Assembly (NCBI GenBank): GCA_020852715.1
Contig: JADZAE010000047.1
Location: 1 to 64,000, forward strand
Source: Deltaproteobacteria bacterium
Lineage (GTDB): Bacteria > Bdellovibrionota_C > UBA2361 > SZUA-149 > JADZAE01
Length of the DNA stretch: 64,000 nucleotides
Reading direction: 5' to 3'
Part shown: one piece after another, positions 37,956-46,763 of the stretch
How the letters are laid out: each line of letters begins with the position of its first letter
Position numbering within the stretch: the first letter of the stretch is position 1
Notes under the pieces: model-generated
Seen by the model: the letters and a program-made list of their open reading frames with translations, nothing else
The model's database searches: none
What the model was told of the DNA's origin: nothing
Position numbers and translations under genes: made by a program

Positions 37956-38138
37956 TTATTTTTTGTCGGTATCATTAGAATTATTTTGAGAAGAGTTGTT
38001 ATCCTGCTTAATTGCTTTTTTAAAATTAACAATACTCTTCGCAATCGCCTCGCCCAATAAGGGAAGTTTACTACCCCCAAACAATACTAATATTATTAAA
38101 AGTATAATGATAAGCTCACCAAAGCCAAGTCCAAACAT
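37956..38138 (-). CDS. tatA: Twin-arginine translocase subunit TatA
   Basis: TatA forms the protein-conducting assembly of the Tat system. The 60-residue protein has an N-terminal membrane helix (GELIIILLIILVLFGG). Then come the hinge FGGSKLPLLGEAIAKS and an amphipathic helix with FKKAIK, followed by a polar Asn/Ser tail. The FGGSKLP form is TatA-like. It starts one base after the upstream tatB-like gene. Confidence 0.88.
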   Translation of the reverse strand: MFGLGFGELIIILLIILVLFGGSKLPLLGEAIAKSIVNFKKAIKQDNNSSQNNSNDTDKK

Positions 38139-38139
38139 A

Positions 38140-38367
38140 TTAACCCTTTAAATTTGATTGTTCATTTATATCTTTTTCTACTTTAGAATCAGTGGCGGTA
38201 CTATTTTCGTTCAATAAGGAAGAGGGGCTAAACTCACTTTTTGCTTTCTGAAATTCTTTAAAAGCATTCCCCAGCGAACGCGCAAATTCCGGTAGCTTCT
38301 GCGGACCAAGAAAAATTAGTGCAAAGATTCCTATAATTATTAGCTCTCCGCCGCTCAAACCAAACAT
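38140..38367 (-). CDS. Tat translocase TatB-like subunit
   Basis: The 75-residue protein has an N-terminal helix ([15 protein letters not shown]) with the hinge [20 protein letters not shown]. The LGP-x-KLP hinge is closer to TatB, while the short length is closer to TatA. With a second TatA-like gene next to it, a TatB role in substrate hand-over is likely. A TatA/E paralogue cannot be excluded. It leads the tat operon. Confidence 0.8.
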   Translation of the reverse strand: MFGLSGGELIIIGIFALIFLGPQKLPEFARSLGNAFKEFQKAKSEFSPSSLLNENSTATDSKVEKDINEQSNLKG

Positions 38368-38876
38368 ATTTTACCTCATGCTTCAAATATCTAATCAAGT
38401 ATCGTTTCAATTTCCGCACACTAACTGCGCTGTTTATTACCTAATAAAAATTATTCTAGGCTACTGCTCGGGTTAAGAATTAACCAACTTTTATTAATTC
38501 TCAGATGAGTAAAGCATAGCACACATAATGCTCTATGTCTGTCATATATTTGGATATGTCATCAGGTGGAAAGAAGTTTTCTTTTAAACTTGGCGGATGC
38601 ACACTTTGGCTAATTACCCCAGAGCAAATATTTAGCGGTCTAAGCCCACTTTTCGGATCGACTACATCATAACCATAAATTATTTACTGCTGGTATTTAG
38701 CAACTTAATCATCCTTCACTGGTGTCAGCTTAAAGTAGCATTGCTATTTAGTTTTATATTATTGTTACAATTAGGCGATAATTATACGGGCTTTCAAATT
38801 GACCGACCTTGTTGCTTTAAATTACAATCGTCCTACTTTATCATCCGGCCCACAAATATTAGGTTAAGGTGAATTT
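38368..38876. other. Intergenic region between tat operon and a pseudogene
   Basis: This 509-base divergent region should hold the tat promoter. I see no long frame, repeat copy or known RNA. It is AT-rich and could itself contain decayed sequence. AAGGTG near 38866 would be the ribosome site of the broken downstream gene. Confidence 0.4.
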
Positions 38877-40258
38877 ATGTTTAGAAAATATTATACCTTT
38901 TGCTTATTGGTTGTTTTAAGTTTTCCTGCATGGTCTCTAGCAGCTGATGTGAACACAGCTGGTGTTAGTCAGCTAAAAATCTTCGGACAAAAATCATCAG
39001 CAGAAGCGTAGATTGGTGCCGTGGCTGGAAACAGAGCATTTCATGTGACCAGCATAGCGATTGACCGACGTCGAGAGAAAACAGACATTCTTTACGTAGC
39101 GGATTCGGGCAATAACAGAATACTAGGTTTCAAGAGTTTGGGTGTGTGCAGTAATAATAAGGCTCAAGCATGCACTAATAGTAAGGACTGCGTAGATTCA
39201 AAGCGTTGTATAATTAATCGTAATAAAAAAGCAGATAAAGTATTCGGTCAAGCCGACTTTAGTAGCGCTGCTTGTAACCATGATAACATGAAAGGCAGAG
39301 ATAAAGAGGCAGGCAATAATAGCCTTTGTTTATTAAATCTTCCTCATCGTACGAACTTAGCTGAGTACTAGATACGCATGCATTTGGACGTTGATCGTTA
39401 TGGGAACTTTTGCCAAGAATAATCAATTAATTGCTTATAGAGATTACCGCCTGATGGTGTGGAACGATTATACAAATAAGGCTTCCGGCGCTAGTGCTGA
39501 TTTTACTTTAATAGATAAACATATTTTTAGAGGGTGGTCACATCATACCGTGGTCGATAAAAATAGATTATGAATCATGGGTAATAATAGTATGGTGGTT
39601 GTTTACTAGTTACCACTAAATCCAAACAGTAAGCCATTAACAGTAGAAACGATGCTGATCCATGGTTGGCTATGAAATCTACCGATGCCCGCTCTTTTTG
39701 TAGTCTTAATGTAGTTCGTTTTGATAATGAAGGAAACTTTTTGTCATAGAAAACCGTTATGAATGCCATGGCAATAACCGTATAACTGTGTTTAGTGCCA
39801 ATGACTTAAAAAACAAAGATGTATTTCTCCGTATATTTACGGAGTTGGCAGCGGTTAAAGTTTTTAACAAAAAGTCACTCACTACTTCACCAAGGGGGCG
39901 GTGTAGTAGTATTTTAAATAACCCAAATTCTCCTGTATCGCTGGCGTTTGATAGCAAGTATAGAATGATTATCGGCAATGATGGCTACTCAGCGGGACCT
40001 GATAGCCAAAAGCTAAGGGCCTATAAGCAGTTATTCTTCTATGCTAATCCCATGAAACAACAAGGATCAAGTTATGTTCAGGGTCAGCTCCCTGATGCCT
40101 ATATTCCTCTACCACTTAGTGCCTCAGGCGAATTAAGTTTTGATGAAAGTGATAACTTAATTACCCAAGATCATACTTGGCGTAGAATTATGATTATCAA
40201 CTACAACAATGATAGCTCTTATCTCGTCCCTACTGGGCATAGCAGTTGGCCAAATTAG
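38877..40258 (+). pseudogene. Decayed secreted NHL-repeat type protein
   Basis: An ATG at 38877 with a signal peptide (FCLLVVLSFPAWSLA) opens a frame broken by TAG at 39009 and at 39369. Homologous-looking sequence then continues in changing frames: HLDVDRYGNF (frame of 38877), YRDYRLMVWNDYTNKASG (frame +1, from 39391), NVVRFDNEGNF (back), and ENRYECHGNNRITVFSANDL to the end (third frame). The parts YVADSGNNRILGFKS and VFGQADFSSAACNHDN resemble the Cys-containing NHL beta-propeller proteins of deltaproteobacteria. I count at least four stops and three frameshifts. The gene is clearly dead. Confidence 0.85.
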
Positions 40259-40269
40259 TTGGTTTGTTA

Positions 40270-40325
40270 ATCGACTGATTTTTTATTTTTTGGGGCTTTC
40301 TATCGCCTCTACCGATTTTTTTAGG
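40270..40325 (-). repeat. CCTAAA-type element, inverted copy
   Basis: On the minus strand it starts CCTAAAAAAATCGGTAG and includes GAGGCGATAGAAAGC, identical to 19779-19793. It lies between the convergent pseudogene and VWA gene. Its other end is not a clear CCTAAA, so it may be truncated. It contains several T runs and may terminate transcription. Confidence 0.6.
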
Positions 40326-40375
40326 ATAAACATTACTAGCAAAGGCCATAGGGCGTCAAAAGATGAGCTTGCATC

Positions 40376-43003
40376 TTAGTGCCGAGAAAATAGCCTACGC
40401 ACCCACAATATGATAGTTGCTAGAGATTTTTCGCGGATAAAGGCTTCGATCACGATTAACAAAGAGGCAAGTATGATAAGTGGCGGATGGAGAGGAGTTT
40501 TTTTGGTAATAGTTGAGGTAGCCGTTTTTAATTCCGCCAATTCCGGATTAATTTTGCCACCAGTAAGGTAAGCTAAATCCGAAAGAAGTTTAATGTTTAA
40601 GCCCTGACCTTGTCTTTCTCCAAAGGCATTAGTCGGAATATTTATCGCTAATGGAGGAAAAGAGAACTTGCCATAGGTGATATTAAGTTTATAGTCGCCA
40701 GCCTGGGCTTGTTGAATGTTTGCTAGAAACCTTCCTTTTTTTGCTTGTGTGAATGAAATAGTATTTTTGCTCCCTTTAGGAGAGATGTAATTGAGCTCAG
40801 TTTTGGGGGCATTTTGTTTATCTAATGCCGGATCAAAAATAGCCAAATCTAAGTTAATGGATTGCTTATCAATTGAGTAGCGGAGATCGAAATCTACATT
40901 TACTTTATCTTTCTCATTTTTGTTTTTTAATTGAATAAATAATTCAGACCAAAATTTTACGAGCTGCTTCCATTTTAACCAGGGCAGCGACCAACGACCA
41001 CTAATATCTGAGGTAAAGGAGATAACGGAACCTTGGCCATATTGCCAGCTTGCTAGAAGAGGAAATGACTTATCACCTTTTTCAATAGCTAGTTCGAGAT
41101 GAGCATTAGGTTTCATCGTTGTTTCCACGAACCCTGTTAGCGGTGGAAAATCTTCTCCTTGTGTAGAACTTAAACCATCTTTTCCAAGAGAAACGACGTA
41201 GTTCTCTTGCTCGTGCATTGTTTTCTCTCCCGTTGCTACTTTAATGTCGCGAATAAATATTTCCGGCAAAGTTGAGGCATCAATGGTTTGGTAGAATGCT
41301 CCTCGACAATAGGATGCAAACATTTTTAGCAGAGGAATATCTGCCTCTTTGCCTAAGGCTATGGTGGATAAAGTGATATTTGCCTCGCTAATCCTATCTA
41401 ACTCTTGCTCATATTCACCGCCGGCAATAGGAAACTGGCCATCACTAAGCATAATAATATGTTTTTTCCCGGCGTTGGTATTGGCTAAACTTTGGCGAGC
41501 TGCGGCTAACGCGGGTAAGGGATTAGTTTGTCCGGCAGCAGTTAGATTACGTAGGCGATGTTCGGCGTTTTCTTTAACTTCATTGACTAATGCTGTGCGA
41601 ATAATAACAAAAGGTGCCGAATCAAAGCCAATCACCCCCACATAGTCATCATCTTTAAGTGATTGTATTGATGACAGGGCAGCACTTTTTGCAGCACCCA
41701 TTTTATTTTCTTCAACCATACTCCGTGATTTATCAATTAGCAAAATCACGGCATTATTTAATTTCTTTTTTGTTGTTTGTGGTGGAATAAACTTAACTGG
41801 GGAAATTATCTCCAGAGGAGTGTCAATATATCCACCCAGGCCGAAACTCTGATCACCACCGATGTTAATTAGCGCCCCGCCTTTTTGCACAAACTCCGTT
41901 AATTTATCAAGAAAGGCGTTCGGTAAATTTTGTTTAGCGATATTGTTAAGCACAATGGTTGCATATGCAGAGAAATCGCTGCTGATATTGTCTCCGCGTG
42001 AACGGGCAAGAGTAGTTAAAGTAAAACCCTTAAGAGAGAGTAGCTTCTCTAATATTTCAATTTCTTCGTAGCGATCACTAATCAGCAAAATTTTATCCAG
42101 CTCTTTTACGGAAATCCAACTATATTTTTCCTCAACTACTTTGGCCTCAGAATTTTCTGTATTATACAAAGCGGCACGAACTTTATGAAGACCACTTTCA
42201 GTTTTGGGAAATTTGGCTACGATTAGTTTTTCACTTTCAGGTTTTATTTTTATAGGAAACTCAGCTATCTGCTTATCGTCAATATAAACTAAAACTTTTG
42301 CTGACTTTTCATCGGGATAAGTATTTTTAATGGCTATTCTAATATCTGTGTCACTACTAGTGGTTATGGTGTAGGGAAGATTAAGTGCTGTAATAGTCAA
42401 GCTTTCACTACTAAAATCCTCTTCGCTAGGAATAAGTGGATAGACATGAATATCATTTGCTGTAAGTAACTGTGCTTGTTTTAGAGCATCACCAGCTGTC
42501 TCCCAGCCATCACTGAATAATAAGGCTGGTCGGTTGATGCTCGAATTGTTAAGCGTCTCCAGCGCTGCGGCTAAATTTGTGACCCCGGTATCAATATTGT
42601 CTAGGGCTGAGGAAAGTTTATTATCAATAGATTTTGCATCTTCATTTTTCCTCAGTTCAATGGCGGTTAAGGGTGACTTGGCAAAAGGCGAGAGAGTAAA
42701 ACTAACATCAGGATTGGCTTCCAGATATTTAGCTAGCATTTGACTAAACGATGCGCGGGCCTGAGCGGAAATGCTATAGGAGACATCGGCTAAAATTCTC
42801 ATTTCCTTACCGATTTGTTTTTTGTGTATTTCAGGTTGAGCTAGTGCGGTTATTAAAAGTGTGAAAGTTGCACTACGAAAAATCACAGACAAGAATCCAA
42901 TGTTTTTCTGATAACTAATAGTCCAACAAATGGCTAGTAATAGCGGTAGTAACCAAAAAAAATGGGGGGCAGCAAAAGTCAAGTTAGAAAATATATTGAT
43001 CAT
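40376..43003 (-). CDS. Membrane protein with two VWA-like domains and a GATase1-like domain
   Basis: The 875-residue protein has two N-terminal and one C-terminal membrane helices. A first VWA-like domain has a DxSxS metal site (Asp73-Ser75-Ser77; LADVSYSIS) and FSDGWETAG. A glutamine amidotransferase-like fold lies around 300-400 (FVQKGGALINIGGDQSFGLGGY). A second VWA domain has Asp424-Lys-Ser426-Arg-Ser428, then GVIGFDSAPF and MLSDGQFPIAG. A region FPLLASWQYGQGSVISFTSD follows. Such proteins end MoxR operons. The gene overlaps the BatA-like gene by 4 bases. It probably acts in envelope maintenance; substrate unknown. Confidence 0.82.
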   Translation of the reverse strand: MINIFSNLTFAAPHFFWLLPLLLAICWTISYQKNIGFLSVIFRSATFTLLITALAQPEIHKKQIGKEMRILADVSYSISAQARASFSQMLAKYLEANPDVSFTLSPFAKSPLTAIELRKNEDAKSIDNKLSSALDNIDTGVTNLAAALETLNNSSINRPALLFSDGWETAGDALKQAQLLTANDIHVYPLIPSEEDFSSESLTITALNLPYTITTSSDTDIRIAIKNTYPDEKSAKVLVYIDDKQIAEFPIKIKPESEKLIVAKFPKTESGLHKVRAALYNTENSEAKVVEEKYSWISVKELDKILLISDRYEEIEILEKLLSLKGFTLTTLARSRGDNISSDFSAYATIVLNNIAKQNLPNAFLDKLTEFVQKGGALINIGGDQSFGLGGYIDTPLEIISPVKFIPPQTTKKKLNNAVILLIDKSRSMVEENKMGAAKSAALSSIQSLKDDDYVGVIGFDSAPFVIIRTALVNEVKENAEHRLRNLTAAGQTNPLPALAAARQSLANTNAGKKHIIMLSDGQFPIAGGEYEQELDRISEANITLSTIALGKEADIPLLKMFASYCRGAFYQTIDASTLPEIFIRDIKVATGEKTMHEQENYVVSLGKDGLSSTQGEDFPPLTGFVETTMKPNAHLELAIEKGDKSFPLLASWQYGQGSVISFTSDISGRWSLPWLKWKQLVKFWSELFIQLKNKNEKDKVNVDFDLRYSIDKQSINLDLAIFDPALDKQNAPKTELNYISPKGSKNTISFTQAKKGRFLANIQQAQAGDYKLNITYGKFSFPPLAINIPTNAFGERQGQGLNIKLLSDLAYLTGGKINPELAELKTATSTITKKTPLHPPLIILASLLIVIEAFIREKSLATIILWVRRLFSRH

Positions 43004-44850
43004 GACTTCTCCCGCAAATTCCTTAAGAAGAAAAGTGTTTCAATGGTTAACATTAGCAAAGCAGCTAAGAGAAAATAAAACACAAATTCTTTGCTTTTTT
43101 CTGTGGAGTTATCGCTGATTTTTATTGTCCCCAAGGGCGCTATATTAGTTGTTGTTACTTCTGAAGTAACTGATTCTTGAAAATAAAAGGCATTGATAGC
43201 CTGCGAGTTCTCACTACTGTTATTACCCTCGCGAATGCGATAAATGCCTGGCTCTGCAAAAATATAAGATTCTTTATTGTCAATATTGCTAATCACTTTA
43301 TTGTCGGGAGTTAAGATAGTGTAAATAGAATTCGATTGCGGTTTAAAAATGCTACCACTAAGGCCATAAGCGTTCGTGGAATCAGATTGTGTGAGCCAGT
43401 TAAGCAAGTTTAAAAATAAAGTAGTACTTAAAGGTGTTTTCGCGCCTTCAAAAGGAAAGATTTCAAAACCAACTGCTGCTAAACGATGGCCATGGCTTTC
43501 ACCAGCCATCAAGATATGTCCTTGTTCTGTATTAATAACCCCACTGGCCCAAGGGAGTGCCTGAAAAGCACTGGCTAGTGTTGGTTTTAATAAAGCTACA
43601 CGTAGGTAGCGTGTTAACGGATGAGTATCTAACCATGACGTGATTACGGGATTAGCTTCATTATTGGTCAGCAGAGGGAAAATGGTATTTTCCGGGGGTA
43701 GTATTAGTAGAGATGGTGTTTGTGGTGCTGTCTGTGGTGCTATTTTATAAAAAATAACTAAATCATAAGTGTGAGTGGCAAATTCCTGAGAGTTTTCTAT
43801 ATCTGCTTGTGTTTTGGTGGTAAGTTTAATAGCTGAAAGTTGCTCAAGACCTGAATTGACAGGCTCATCACTCACTAATAACAAATTAAGCCGAGAAGAA
43901 ATATCGCTATTAACATAGGCGATATCGTCAACGCTAATAGCGTTCTCTTGCCCATCCGGATTTGATAGCTCTAGGCGGTAAGTGTTGCGGATATTAGTAT
44001 TATCAAGATCAATAACTAAATCGGTGTAACCACTATTAGATCCAAGGAAACCCTTTTCTGAGGTTAATAGCTCCGGTGACTCCTTATCGAGAGAATATAA
44101 TTTAACGCTAAAGGAAATATCGCCATGCGTGGCTTTATCATAATGCACGCGTGCAAGAATCTGTTGTTTATCCTGAGCGAATTTGCGCAAATTAGCAGAA
44201 GAAAAAAATAGATTCCCTAAAGAATCATTAAAAAGCAATGACTCTATTTTGTGACTGTCCACTGAAGGAATACTAAATTTTTGATCGCTAAAAATATAAA
44301 TTTTTTGATAGCTGGGGGATTTTATCAATTCTGGAAGCTCACTGGCTAGCTGATCAGCGGAGAATGATGGTTTGATGCTTTTTAGAGCTTCAATGGCCAC
44401 GTCTGCGGATTCATTATTTACGATCCGTTTTAAGCGCGGAGTAGAGAGATAAAGCGAAACTTTAGAAAATTTATTTTGCTTAAGCGTCTCCTCTAGTTTT
44501 CTCCTGGCCATTTCGAAACGGCTATAATTATTTTTAGTTTGAGCTTGCATGCTCAAGGATGTATCTAAAATAAATATGTTCGTATCGTTTTTATCGTTTT
44601 TAACTATATCGGCTAAGGCTAAAGTGAGAGCCAAAATGGCAAAAAGTTCAAGAAAGTAACGTAAGGGAAGTTTTATTTTTTGTTTGATAACTGTTTTTTT
44701 TGGTAAAGAACGTAAAATCATAATACTAGCAATCTTATCTTTGCTGAAGCGTCCCTGATAAAGATAAGCAAGAATTAAAATAGGTCCAAGTAGAGCTAAC
44801 CAAAGCCCCCCCCAATTTAGTAATTGATAACTGGATAAAAAACTCATCAC
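43000..44850 (-). CDS. BatA-type aerotolerance-like VWA membrane protein
   Basis: The N-terminus has two membrane helices in the BatA/aerotolerance regulator pattern (LLNWGGLWLALLGPILILAYLY and YFLELFAILALTLALADI). The basic ILRSLPKKTV segment lies between them. A VWA-like domain follows with the metal motif IFILDTSLSMQAQ. The long extracytoplasmic part ends in a helix LLAALLMLTIETLFFL. At 616 residues it resembles the BatA-fused proteins of MoxR loci. It overlaps both neighbours by 4 bases (ATGA), so translation is coupled. Confidence 0.82.
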   Translation of the reverse strand: MMSFLSSYQLLNWGGLWLALLGPILILAYLYQGRFSKDKIASIMILRSLPKKTVIKQKIKLPLRYFLELFAILALTLALADIVKNDKNDTNIFILDTSLSMQAQTKNNYSRFEMARRKLEETLKQNKFSKVSLYLSTPRLKRIVNNESADVAIEALKSIKPSFSADQLASELPELIKSPSYQKIYIFSDQKFSIPSVDSHKIESLLFNDSLGNLFFSSANLRKFAQDKQQILARVHYDKATHGDISFSVKLYSLDKESPELLTSEKGFLGSNSGYTDLVIDLDNTNIRNTYRLELSNPDGQENAISVDDIAYVNSDISSRLNLLLVSDEPVNSGLEQLSAIKLTTKTQADIENSQEFATHTYDLVIFYKIAPQTAPQTPSLLILPPENTIFPLLTNNEANPVITSWLDTHPLTRYLRVALLKPTLASAFQALPWASGVINTEQGHILMAGESHGHRLAAVGFEIFPFEGAKTPLSTTLFLNLLNWLTQSDSTNAYGLSGSIFKPQSNSIYTILTPDNKVISNIDNKESYIFAEPGIYRIREGNNSSENSQAINAFYFQESVTSEVTTTNIAPLGTIKISDNSTEKSKEFVFYFLLAALLMLTIETLFFLRNLREKS

Positions 44851-45725
44851 TTTAATAAACCTAATTGTGGTAGCCTTTTTAGCACTACTTCGCGTACGTC
44901 CTCAGCTGAGGAAATTAGGATATGGGGAACCCCAATTTTTACAGCAAACTTTTCGATAGTGGCGATATGATCAGCGAGCGCGTAAGCATAATCTTTCACT
45001 GAACTCTGATCGAGAATGACTTCCACTGTTTCTCCTGTTTCACTATCAACAATTAAGTGATTACCAAAATCTAGTTTTAATTCTAACTCGGAATTTCCTA
45101 AGACGTGGAAAAGAACAACTTCAAAATTTCGAGCTAGTAATAGCCTTACTGCTTGAAAAATATCTTCATGAGGATAGTAGAAATCAGAGATCAAAAAACA
45201 CTTTCCCGGAGTTTTTTGTCGCTGCATGCTTAGGCCAATTTCGTAGGGAAGGTTGATGTGGCCAGCCGGCTTTTGTTCTTTTAAAAAGGTCGCTACTTTT
45301 TTCCAAGAACGAGCATTGGCAAAGCGTGGTGATAATTCTTTTCCCAGCGAAGCGATGCGTATAGTATCACCATCGGATAATGCCACGTAGGAAAGGGCTA
45401 AACTTAGCTCCTGACAAAGTTCAAATTTATGATCATTCTCCGGAAGAGACATAGAAGCACTGCAATCAAGGAGAAAAATTACGTTAAGATCTTGTTCCTC
45501 TCTAAATTGTTTAATGTAGAGTCGCTCCGAGCGAGCAAAGATTCCCCAGTCGATATGGCGAAAATCATCGCCGGGACTATAAAGACGAAAATCAGCAAAC
45601 TCTAACCCATGCCCTCTTCTTAATGATACATGTCCTCCCTGACGGGAACCGAGAAACGCACGCCGTGTACGAATTTTTAGTTGCTGCAAGTGTCGAAAGA
45701 AAGCTGGGGTAAAGGAGTCAATCAT
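44847..45725 (-). CDS. DUF58 domain protein
   Basis: The 292-residue cytoplasmic protein has the DUF58 signature: GDDFRHIDWGIFARSERLYIK in parts, then VIFLLDCSASMSLPE, which carries a VWA-like metal motif. These proteins travel with MoxR ATPases and are thought to be adaptors or clients of them. It lies four bases after moxR and overlaps the BatA-like gene by four bases. Length is normal. Confidence 0.9.
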   Translation of the reverse strand: MIDSFTPAFFRHLQQLKIRTRRAFLGSRQGGHVSLRRGHGLEFADFRLYSPGDDFRHIDWGIFARSERLYIKQFREEQDLNVIFLLDCSASMSLPENDHKFELCQELSLALSYVALSDGDTIRIASLGKELSPRFANARSWKKVATFLKEQKPAGHINLPYEIGLSMQRQKTPGKCFLISDFYYPHEDIFQAVRLLLARNFEVVLFHVLGNSELELKLDFGNHLIVDSETGETVEVILDQSSVKDYAYALADHIATIEKFAVKIGVPHILISSAEDVREVVLKRLPQLGLLK

Positions 45726-45729
45726 ATGT

Positions 45730-46725
45730 TTAAGACTTTTCCTCTACTTCTTGAATTAATTGATCGCTTGTCACTCCTTCCGCTTCGGCTTGATAATTTA
45801 ATATCAATCTATGGCGCAGAGCCGGTATCAATACTTGCTTGATATCTTCATAGGCTAGGTTAACTCGCCCATCGAGAAGCGCTAGCACTTTAGCTGTGAG
45901 CAAAATTGCTTGGGCAGCGCGCGGACCAGGTCCGAAGCGCACATATTGGCGCACTGACTCAGTGCAGTGGTTGCTGCCTGGAGTTAAAGCAAAAATGATT
46001 CCAACTAACAGATCCTCTAGCGGTGGAGCAACGATGACTTGGCGCACAAAACTACGCATTGCCATGATTATGTCCCTAGTCTCCGTCGCATTGAAAACTG
46101 GACCTAACTTAACATCTTTTGTTCCGGTGGTGCGGTTTAGTATTTCTTTTAGTTCGCTAGAGGAGGGAGAATTAACCAATAGCTTAAATAAAAAACGATC
46201 AAGCTGTGCCTCAGGCAAAGGATAGGTTCCCTCAAGTTCGATGGGATTTTGCGTAGCTAGTACAAAAAATGGTGCTTCTAATTTGTGGGTTGTTCCCAAA
46301 ACGCTGATTTGCTGTTCTTCCATGGCTTCGAGCAAAGCTGATTGAGTTTTTGGGCCGGAGCGATTTACTTCGTCAGCCAGAACGATATTGGAGAATAACG
46401 GACCTGGTTTAAAAACAAACGATCTGTGCCCGTTTTCATCTTCCGTAAGAACTTGGGTTCCGGTTATGTCGGTTGGCATTAGATCAGATGTGAACTGAAT
46501 ACGGTGAAAGGAAAGTCCCATTGTTTGGGCAATGGATTTGACAAGTAGTGTCTTTCCCAGACCTGGAGCGCCTTCTAATAAAACATGACCACCGGCAAAA
46601 ATCGCGGTAAGCGTGAGTCGTAATACGCCTTTTTGGCCAACTATTTTTTTACTGACCTCGGAAGCTATTAAGTTAAACTTGTCGCGAAACTCTTCTACTT
46701 GTTGTTCTAGTTCTTCTTTGCTCAT
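45730..46725 (-). CDS. MoxR-family AAA+ ATPase
   Basis: This 331-residue AAA+ protein is probably a chaperone that matures or activates the VWA proteins encoded downstream. Walker A is GAPGLGKTLL (52-61), Walker B is IVLADEVNR (Asp117-Glu118), and sensor 1 is VLATQNPIELEGTYPLPEAQ in the family form. FGPGPRAAQAI is the sensor 2 region. It leads the moxR - DUF58 - BatA - VWA set, with the Gln/Asn-rich gene 38 bases upstream. Confidence 0.93.
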   Translation of the reverse strand: MSKEELEQQVEEFRDKFNLIASEVSKKIVGQKGVLRLTLTAIFAGGHVLLEGAPGLGKTLLVKSIAQTMGLSFHRIQFTSDLMPTDITGTQVLTEDENGHRSFVFKPGPLFSNIVLADEVNRSGPKTQSALLEAMEEQQISVLGTTHKLEAPFFVLATQNPIELEGTYPLPEAQLDRFLFKLLVNSPSSSELKEILNRTTGTKDVKLGPVFNATETRDIIMAMRSFVRQVIVAPPLEDLLVGIIFALTPGSNHCTESVRQYVRFGPGPRAAQAILLTAKVLALLDGRVNLAYEDIKQVLIPALRHRLILNYQAEAEGVTSDQLIQEVEEKS

Positions 46726-46763
46726 ATCTCCACTCCCGTGGTTAGTTAGTTATTTAAATTGTT

